From NCBI RefSeq assembly GCF_008843145.1, contig NZ_CP030265.1, positions 5,201,001-5,265,000 on the forward strand: a stretch of 64,000 nt of DNA, read 5' to 3'. Origin of the DNA: Skermanella pratensis. Its GTDB lineage: Bacteria > Pseudomonadota > Alphaproteobacteria > Azospirillales > Azospirillaceae. Shown here in pieces: positions 52,001-58,018 of this stretch (position 1 is its first letter; each line of letters starts with the position of its first letter). A program made the position numbers and the translations under genes. Below the pieces are notes generated by a model. That model did not search any database, had not been told where the DNA came from, and worked only from the letters and a program-made list of their open reading frames with translations.

Positions 52001-52245
52001 GCCAGAAGGGTTCCGGCATCCAAGACGGCCTTGCCCGGCAGAGCGGCCACCAGCGCGTGGTGCAGACGGGAGACATTGTCTTCCGTCGCCCCCTCCTCGG
52101 CCAATGCCAGCCGTTCGGAAATGTCACGGAAGCGGCGGAAACCCAACATCTCCAGCATCAACCGGTTGAGCACCAGCTTATGGGAAAACGGCACCAGGGA
52201 AGCGGCGGCTGAGGCCGTGCGGGCGGTTTTGGCGCGGGGAGGCAT
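49054..52245 (-). CDS. DEAD/DEAH helicase with C-terminal PD-(D/E)XK-like nuclease (type III Res-like)
   Basis: 1063 aa, last gene of the island. Helicase motifs are complete: Walker A NATGSGKT (165-172), DEGH (269-272), SATFG (motif III) and QLFGRGVRLKG (motif VI). The C-terminal segment DNFYPDFILWL...VSFIDPKG gives a nuclease-like PD-(D/E)XK arrangement with Asp-956, Asp-973 and Lys-975, as in type III restriction Res subunits. It would translocate on and cut DNA. The start lies 3 bp after the stop of the 194-aa gene, so the two are translationally linked. Its GC-rich codon use fits the host better than that of the two preceding genes. Confidence 0.88.
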   Translation of the reverse strand: MPPRAKTARTASAAASLVPFSHKLVLNRLMLEMLGFRRFRDISERLALAEEGATEDNVSRLHHALVAALPGKAVLDAGTLLAYDRNIVRHTAAIHGRRERPVTWKYFQYLALLFTEIYLDNYLKNPDGWLTVLNRYLDVFNRGVGAGDRLSPWTADDLRKLAFWNATGSGKTLLMHVNILQFRHYLDRHNRSRDFNRVILVTPNEGLSRQHLQEFRLSRMEADLFTKDGASLFTGKAIEIIEIGKLREDGKEKTVSVDAFESNNLVLVDEGHQGAGGDQWREMRRRLAADGFTFEYSATFGQAVKSATGTRQRDLTDEYGKAILFDYSYRFFYEDGYGKDFRVLNLADDRNEETRTLYLTACLLAFYQQAKVYGEQRVALKPFLIERPLWIFVGGSVNAVRTQQGRKVSDVVDILLFLARFVSDRDKATNIRRIGRLISGSPGLLDATGREVFANAFPFLADHLFTPEAVYQDVLRVVFNAERQASLHVEELKGSDGELALRLGDYDPFGVINVGDAAQLAKLCREHPELTVEDRPFTGSLFQGLNNQDTTVNLLIGSRKFTEGWSSWRVSTLGLMNFAKGEGPGAIQLFGRGVRLKGFDHGLKRHTAPGMGLPYNAYLGTLETLNIFGIRADYMKQFQEYLAAEGVGEGEEPFEILLPVVAKLPEKPLKLIGLPAGIDFKRDPRAAHPRLGPPPAGFLPRNRVSLNWYPRLQAERSRGLSEVERNGDLRTGVLTGDHLALLDVEALYFELQQFKAERSWFNFDMAAADILPLLENPNWYTLYIPPDRLAFDQMERVHEWQEIAGTLLKLYCERLYGFRKAEFEAPFVELRTLQPDDPNFLVAHKIIVDRTETALISMLRQTREAIDRGVLRDVEMGVLGTVCFDRHLYQPLLYAGAVVQVQPVPLNEGERDFVTDLREYHRTHPKEFADAELYLLRNRSRGRGVSFLIADNFYPDFILWLVTRNTQYVSFIDPKGIRNLRGETDPKIQLYQRIKVLERHLGDPSVVLNSFILSTTAIEDVDWWAGGTALADLEQKNVIFQSKADIGYIGKLIEKITVPQHAP

Positions 52246-52248
52246 GTT

Positions 52249-52833
52249 TCAGGTACTCTCGGACGGCTGCAATTCCGATTGAGCACTACTGGCGCTGGCC
52301 GCGTCGCAGACCGACCATCCTGCCGTAGTGGGAATCTGATCTGGCCGAACCACCATGCACTTCAACTTCAGACCAGATAGGAGTTGGGTCGCCCGCAATG
52401 ACATATCGCTGTGGACTTTCTGAAACAAATTGCTGCCAACACGGTCAGGATGATCGACAAAGACGAGAATTGCAACCAAGGGAATGTTATCCGGCGTACC
52501 AAAGACAACCTTTGTCAAATGGGCACATGAATCATCCGAGAAGCGGTGCGCTGCATACAGGGAGGCCGTCGTATCGAATACTTTGTGAGCAAATTCTAGA
52601 GCTTCCATCTGGTTAGATCTCAATTTCAGCTTATCGTCGTTTCGTGCCTTCCGAAGATCTGACAACTCTATCATTAAAATGCCAGTTTCATAGATAGCGA
52701 CTATATCGACAACTTTCTGATTTGGAATTCGATTGATGAGTTTCTTGAAAAAGCTTTGTTCAGCATCCATCTTGACGGGAAGCCATTCATCAGGCAGTGA
52801 AACCTCCAAGTCTTTTTCTATGATTTTTTTCAT
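52249..52833 (-). CDS. 194-aa protein with possible degenerate nuclease fold, coupled to the ATPase
   Basis: Starts inside the stop region of the ATPase gene (4-bp overlap) and ends just before the helicase-nuclease gene. Visible are NQKVVDIVAIYETGILMIELSDLRK, which has the strand pattern D...E-x-x of PD-(D/E)XK nucleases with the lysine replaced by Ser, and a later NIPLVAILVFVDHPDR strand. No family is recognised with confidence. AT-rich codon use contrasts with the host. The coupling suggests it works with the ATPase, perhaps as nuclease or specificity partner. Confidence 0.7.
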   Translation of the reverse strand: MKKIIEKDLEVSLPDEWLPVKMDAEQSFFKKLINRIPNQKVVDIVAIYETGILMIELSDLRKARNDDKLKLRSNQMEALEFAHKVFDTTASLYAAHRFSDDSCAHLTKVVFGTPDNIPLVAILVFVDHPDRVGSNLFQKVHSDMSLRATQLLSGLKLKCMVVRPDQIPTTAGWSVCDAASASSAQSELQPSEST

Positions 52834-53927
52834 TTTTGCATACCCTCAAAGAATAATTTAGTCATTTCTTCGTCTTGCTGCAATACAGCATCAAGAGAGG
52901 CCAAAGTAGGAATCTCATCAAGATTACCTCCGGCCTGCGCTATCACTCCACTCTCACTCGGAGAAAGCGATAAATACCTTTGGTCTATGATCTCATCGCG
53001 CCTAGCAGTGCTAAGGTGCAACTGTCTCATGAAGAATAGACTATGGCTTGCCATAACAATTTGTACGCCTAAACCTGCCACTGCAGTTACCGCGTCGGCC
53101 AACAACTGCTGAAGCTTAGGATTTAGATGCGCATCCGGCTCATCCCAGAATAAGCTGCAACCAGGATGTAGCAGTCCGTTACTTAACAAATGCCATATGG
53201 TAGCTAACTTGCGATAGCCATCTGCGGCAAGCGTGATCGGCCGTCCACCGATCTGCGGAATTTCACCTCTTTTGAAATTAATGGCACCCATTGTTTGAGC
53301 TAACTGCGCCAGTACTTTGTCCACACCCTCTGCAGCAAATGGATCGCTGGCAAGTTGCTTTGGATCAGCCCGCTGGACACTGGTTTCGGCAAGATCGGCG
53401 GCAGAGGCGTCCATCGACATCGGGTAAGCGCGGTAGATCGGCTGTAGGTCCGGGTACATCCCGAATACATCCAGAATCGGAATGCAAATGGGACTGCGTT
53501 GCGCACCTTCAACTACGCCCGGGGATTGATTTATCCTTACTTTTTTACTGCTGTGAGTAAAAGAGAAGCTCAACGTTCTCCCAGTTGCATAGCTGATGGT
53601 GACAACCGCTTTCGTCTCCCCACCCCTTACCAATGCGCCAAGCGTCGCGCAGCGAAAAACGCTACGCAATTTATCAGCAATTAAGTCGGGAAAATCATGT
53701 TCGGAAACACTGCATTCAGGCACCCCTGGAAGGCTGTCGGGATAAATAGCCTTGGTCGCAGCATAGCAGAGCTTGATCAGATGGCTTTTGCCGGTACTGT
53801 TTTCACCAGCAATGACATTAATCCCCGGTGAGAATTTCTCATCGAATCTTGCAAATACGGTGAAATTCTCCAGAAATAGGCTCGAAATTACCCCTAATGG
53901 ACTAGAAGAGCTTGTTGACCCAACCAT
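52830..53927 (-). CDS. AAA (OLD/RecF-like) ATPase
   Basis: 365 aa from ATG 53927 (TAGGTG site; the longer frame is unlikely). Walker A GENSTGKS at residues 41-48, an ABC-like Walker B in LFWDEPDAHLNP (about 262-273) and the switch histidine in IVMASHSLFFMRQL define the AAA15/OLD-type SMC-like ATPases often found in phage defence. The Q-loop region follows KLCYAATKAIYP. There is no Toprim or HNH domain in the same chain. The gene is strongly AT-rich compared with the chromosome and overlaps the following 194-aa gene. Confidence 0.87.
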   Translation of the reverse strand: MVGSTSSSSPLGVISSLFLENFTVFARFDEKFSPGINVIAGENSTGKSHLIKLCYAATKAIYPDSLPGVPECSVSEHDFPDLIADKLRSVFRCATLGALVRGGETKAVVTISYATGRTLSFSFTHSSKKVRINQSPGVVEGAQRSPICIPILDVFGMYPDLQPIYRAYPMSMDASAADLAETSVQRADPKQLASDPFAAEGVDKVLAQLAQTMGAINFKRGEIPQIGGRPITLAADGYRKLATIWHLLSNGLLHPGCSLFWDEPDAHLNPKLQQLLADAVTAVAGLGVQIVMASHSLFFMRQLHLSTARRDEIIDQRYLSLSPSESGVIAQAGGNLDEIPTLASLDAVLQQDEEMTKLFFEGMQK

Positions 53928-54012
53928 TATATTACACCTACCGGTTCGAATGTTCGAGGTTGCTGGAACGATCGAGATAAAGATCATCCATCCGGGGATC
54001 CTGCTTCAAGGC

Positions 54013-54150
54013 TTATTCCAATGCCGCGATTTCCGTCAGGTCGTTCAGGTCGGTTCCCTGCTCTACCTCGACACCATGCTCGTCCAGTACAAAGGAGAAG
54101 AAAGCCAGCTGAAGCGCGTTCGATTGGCTCAAGCGGGTTGGCGCAATCAC
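54013..54150 (-). CDS. Possible 45-aa protein between methyltransferase and ATPase
   Basis: The GTG at 54150 opens a short frame (MIAPTRLSQSNALQLAFFSF, then VLDEHGVEVEQGTDLNDL and TEIAALE) ending in TAA at 54013-54015. The composition looks like a true soluble alpha/beta protein rather than random frame. The ribosome site is weak, and upstream in-frame codons overlap the end of the methyltransferase gene by a few bases, so the real start may differ. It fills an otherwise empty 245-bp gap of the operon. Confidence 0.4.
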   Translation of the reverse strand: MIAPTRLSQSNALQLAFFSFVLDEHGVEVEQGTDLNDLTEIAALE

Positions 54151-54172
54151 AAAAGTACATCCACTTGGCTTT

Positions 54173-57100
54173 CTACAAGCTTCGCGTGTCGAACATCAGG
54201 CGTTTGAAATCCCGTTCGATCAGGCGGACTTTCCAAAGCGCGCCGTTGTCCTCCTGCCCTCCCTCCGCAATGCCGGGACGCCGAAGGTTTTCCAGGTTGT
54301 TGTCGCCGTTGACCCAGATGGTGTGGAACTCCAAGTCGAGCGTGGAGTAGTGCGATCTGCGGAACCACTCGTCCAGGTCAGCGTTCGATACCTCCGATAG
54401 CGAGCGCCAGAGAATCAGAACCTTGCCGCCGTCGGGCAAGGTGCCGAAGATGGAGAGTACGCCGCGCACGCGCTGGCGCGCGGTCACCTTCAGCCCGAGA
54501 AGATAGTTGAAGGTTTCCGGCAGATCGACTGCCAGCTCCCGCGTCTCGTCGTCGCGGGTGATGCGCAGGGTGTGGCGAAACGGCTCGGCGAATGCGTCGA
54601 TGTTCAGCAGCGACGGGCTACCGGCGATATCGCCGCGCTGCGTATCGAGCAAATAGCGCAGCATATAGCCTTCCCGCATTGCCGGCTGCCGGTCGAACAG
54701 GCCCTGGCGCTCCGGCGAACGTTGGACTTCGAGGTTGTCTAGGGTGTCTTCATAAGATTCAAGGCGAATGTATTTAATAATATGTGAAATTCCATCGCTG
54801 GACAGCGGAACTCCCCCCTTCCAGTTCGAAGAATAAACTGCCTTGCATATCCGAGGTTTGAGCACATAATCGAAATGTTTTTCAACTTCGACCAAAACAA
54901 ACTTTCTTGACCCGCCATCCTTGCGATTCATATTGATAATCACCTGTCCGGTTGTACCGGAGCCACCAAAAAAATCAAGGCAATAGCTATTATCATTTTT
55001 CATGCCTGACACTTGAAGGCAGTCTTCCACTGCAAAGACAGATTTAGGATAGGAGAATACGTTGTACTCACGAAACATTTCTCTTAATGGCGCGGTTCCA
55101 TGCTCGGTTGCAGAATACTTTGCGTCAATCCAAAGGGTAGGAGGTATAATCTCTTGTCCAGGCGAATACTTATAGTAGACAGTATTAATTCCTCCTGGAC
55201 CGGTCTTTGCTAAGTAGCGATCTGGATCATCCACAACCGATGCTGGTTTCCCCCTCCATCGCCTTTCCACCCCATTTTCATCTATCGGTAGAATTACAAC
55301 TTCATCGGCATCTGGCTCCTCCAGAATCTTCCATTCGCGCTTAACTGAACTCCATTCCATAGCCGGAATTCTGACGGATTCTCCTTTTGCATAAATGGGA
55401 TAGAACAACGTTGGCCGGTCATGCCGTTCAGATCCAGATCCTCTCTTCCTAAACAACTCCCACATGTACGCTTTACCATCTTCATCCTGCTCTTTGTAGC
55501 GGCGCGACTGCTCCACACTTCGAGTTAACTTGCCAACAGGCGCAGAGTCTGAGTTCTGTAGGAAAATCGCATACTCGTGTGCTTGACCAAACCCGGTTGG
55601 AGTTGGTCGTCCAGATGGATTCGATCGAATAGGTACAGTAGCAGCCACTCGACCACTAGAGAAAATCTCGGAACACAGGAAAGCTAATTCCTTATACTGG
55701 AAATCGTCTATTGTAATACATGCAATACCGTCTTGGGAAAGCATTAACTTTGACAGAGCTACTCTATCCCTAAGCATTGAAATCCAAGAAGATGATTTGT
55801 AACCATTCTTATAATTTATTGGCTCCGCATCAGTGTTATACGGCGGATCAGCGTATATTGATTGAATTTTATTTCTATATCTTTCCAGAAGCAAATTCAG
55901 CGCCCCGAAATTCTCCCCATGGACCAGTAGCCCGTCGGTCTGCTCGTCCAGATCATCGAATAGCCCCAGCAGTCGATCCTTGAACCCCGGAAAGGTCTCT
56001 TCCGGGAACCATTTGGTATCCAGCACCAGAAAGGGGTTAGCGCACAGGAACTCCACCGTTAGCGGTACGGCATAGGCCACGGTGCCCGCCGGAGCATCGG
56101 CAATCCTGTCGATGGCGAACAGCTTCACCCAATCTTTCCGCTGGTTGTTGTTGCCGGCGATGTCTGCCAGCAGGCCGTCGATCTCCGCGCGTTCCTTTTC
56201 GCTTTTAGCATTTTCGCGGACCGCGAAGATGCGGTCCAGGGTGATACACCACTGAGTTTCGAGGACGAACTTCTTTTTCAACCACAGGACTTTCTGCGCG
56301 TCTTCGATGTGCATCAGGAAATCGATGATCTTGTGCGCCACCCGCCGGATGGCCCTGATGGCGCTGAGCTGCTGTTCCGCCACTGGGGCCGTCGCCTGAT
56401 CGATGTCGTCCAGGTAAAGGACTTCATTCTTGATGTAGAAGTCAAGCTCCCGGCGCAGGAAGCCTCCCAGGTCCTTGTGGATGAAATAGTCAAAGGTCCA
56501 GCGTGCGGTGTATTCCGCCAGATGCTTGCCCAACAGCGTCCGGCCGGCATTGGCCTCCGTCGGCGCCGGGGCGAACAGGGCCGCCCGCCAGCCTTCGATA
56601 TCCTCCCGCGCGTGCAGCGTGGCGATGGCGTCGGCGGAAAGCTCTTCCTGCTTGCGGTCCTGGTCGTCCGGTCGGTACTCGAACAGAATCGTCAGTGTCG
56701 GGACGTCCTCGTCCGCCCTTTCCTGGATCGGCGCGGCCACGTGCAGGTGGAATCGCCGCTCCCTGCCGGTCGGCGCCTTGACGTTGTCTTGTTCCGTGCC
56801 CGCCAAAGCCAGTTCGAACCGAACCCGCCGCCCGTCCCCGGTACGGAAAGCATAGGTCCGGAGATTTTCCGCCGACTTGACGTAGTACTGATCGTGATTC
56901 GCCCAGTGGAGCTTCACCTCCTCCCCCTCGTAGGGGATGGCGTAGACCCCTTCCTTGTAGCGGCGGAGCGACAGGAAATCGCCGTCCTTGTAGTAGCGGC
57001 TGAAGAAGCTGTGCAGATGGCCGTAGACCGCCTCCTCCAGCGCGCCCAGATCGGGAGCCTCCGCCAGCTTCGTCCGCAGGTCCCTCACGCGCGGCGACTG

Positions 57101-57385
57101 GTTCGGATCGATCCCGTGCTCCAGGGCCCCGGCGATGGCTTGGTCGAGTTGGCGTTGCAGTTCCGCCTTGTCGGCGGGCTGGTACTGGCTGAGCGCGTCG
57201 CGTACCTGCGGCAGCAGGTCATTCGCCAAAAAGCCGCGCACCTCTTCGCGCCGGAGGTTGATGATCCGATAGATGCCGAAATCCAGGTCGCCCCGGTCAA
57301 GCTGGAACAGCTCGTCCAGCTTGTCCCGCAACTGCTTCAGGCGCTTGGACTGGCGAAGGGCGGCGTCACTGACGGCGAGGCTCAT
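54173..57385 (-). CDS. Large beta-class DNA adenine methyltransferase
   Basis: 1070 aa. Residues 1-490 form a long N-terminal part (opening with LDFGIYRIINLRREEVRGFL) not present in small type II methylases. Motif IV DPPY is at 513-516 and motif I DFFGGSGTTG at 804-813; the order IV-recognition domain-I is the beta class of N6-adenine (or N4-cytosine) enzymes, as in type III Mod proteins. The C-terminal 190 residues are helical/beta and unassigned. The segment encoding about residues 496-880 is much AT-richer than both sides. Neighbouring helicases suggest a restriction or defence complex. Confidence 0.9.
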   Translation of the reverse strand: MSLAVSDAALRQSKRLKQLRDKLDELFQLDRGDLDFGIYRIINLRREEVRGFLANDLLPQVRDALSQYQPADKAELQRQLDQAIAGALEHGIDPNQSPRVRDLRTKLAEAPDLGALEEAVYGHLHSFFSRYYKDGDFLSLRRYKEGVYAIPYEGEEVKLHWANHDQYYVKSAENLRTYAFRTGDGRRVRFELALAGTEQDNVKAPTGRERRFHLHVAAPIQERADEDVPTLTILFEYRPDDQDRKQEELSADAIATLHAREDIEGWRAALFAPAPTEANAGRTLLGKHLAEYTARWTFDYFIHKDLGGFLRRELDFYIKNEVLYLDDIDQATAPVAEQQLSAIRAIRRVAHKIIDFLMHIEDAQKVLWLKKKFVLETQWCITLDRIFAVRENAKSEKERAEIDGLLADIAGNNNQRKDWVKLFAIDRIADAPAGTVAYAVPLTVEFLCANPFLVLDTKWFPEETFPGFKDRLLGLFDDLDEQTDGLLVHGENFGALNLLLERYRNKIQSIYADPPYNTDAEPINYKNGYKSSSWISMLRDRVALSKLMLSQDGIACITIDDFQYKELAFLCSEIFSSGRVAATVPIRSNPSGRPTPTGFGQAHEYAIFLQNSDSAPVGKLTRSVEQSRRYKEQDEDGKAYMWELFRKRGSGSERHDRPTLFYPIYAKGESVRIPAMEWSSVKREWKILEEPDADEVVILPIDENGVERRWRGKPASVVDDPDRYLAKTGPGGINTVYYKYSPGQEIIPPTLWIDAKYSATEHGTAPLREMFREYNVFSYPKSVFAVEDCLQVSGMKNDNSYCLDFFGGSGTTGQVIINMNRKDGGSRKFVLVEVEKHFDYVLKPRICKAVYSSNWKGGVPLSSDGISHIIKYIRLESYEDTLDNLEVQRSPERQGLFDRQPAMREGYMLRYLLDTQRGDIAGSPSLLNIDAFAEPFRHTLRITRDDETRELAVDLPETFNYLLGLKVTARQRVRGVLSIFGTLPDGGKVLILWRSLSEVSNADLDEWFRRSHYSTLDLEFHTIWVNGDNNLENLRRPGIAEGGQEDNGALWKVRLIERDFKRLMFDTRSL

Positions 57386-57480
57386 GTCGGACTAGTACTC
57401 TGCTGAACCGAAACGGGTCCGCGCAAGGCGGACTCGCTGGATAGCATGGCTCTTCGATCCAGGGAAGCGTACGGCTTGGC

Positions 57481-57861
57481 CTATGGGAACAGCGTCAGCC
57501 ATTCCGGCGACTCACGAGCCTCGGGGGTATCCTCGGCCGGCCATGCATAAGCATTTGGAAGCTGATCGTCGTCGGCGTCCAACTGCGTTATGATGGCACT
57601 TCCTTTGGAAAGATCGAGAGACATCCATACGAAGGTTTGAACTTGAGCGAGAGTCACTCCGTCACTTGCCTCTAACTTCAGAGTTGTCCTTGGTGGACTC
57701 GGCATCGGTTTCGGTTCGCCAATCCCTCTTAGGGCTTCTGCCATGGACATATTGCTGCTGGACATCTGTTCTAATCCCAGTTCAGTCACCTCGCTTAATA
57801 CTTCATTATCCCTAATATACTCGACTGGATTGTGGAAGGTGATCACAAATCTCTTAGACAT
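57481..57861 (-). CDS. 126-aa island protein of unknown function
   Basis: Lies between the SNF2 helicase and methyltransferase genes, with AAAGG ribosome site. The sequence starts MSKRFVITFHNPVEYIRDN and has a Pro-rich middle (GEPKPMPSPPRTTLKLEAS) and acidic end; no domain is recognised. AT-rich flanks (57862-58018) suggest a promoter or a border of a transferred segment. Whether it belongs to the defence system or is a passenger is unknown. Confidence 0.6.
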   Translation of the reverse strand: MSKRFVITFHNPVEYIRDNEVLSEVTELGLEQMSSSNMSMAEALRGIGEPKPMPSPPRTTLKLEASDGVTLAQVQTFVWMSLDLSKGSAIITQLDADDDQLPNAYAWPAEDTPEARESPEWLTLFP

Positions 57862-58018
57862 ATTTTACCTTTCCGGAGCGGGATTATCGAAATGAAACAT
57901 GCCTTACAATTAATTCAGCTACACGTTCTGTACGCACTCGCGATAGATTAAGTTACCGCATAAGATATGGTAACGGGCTTTCGTTGATGCAAGCTATCAG
58001 GTTTGGACTCAATCTCAT

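Noticed and set aside
49054-52245. Plain type III restriction-modification system
   Set aside because: A Res-like and a Mod-like protein are present, but they are separated by other genes and accompanied by an SNF2 helicase and an ATPase, and the methyltransferase is much larger than usual Mod proteins.
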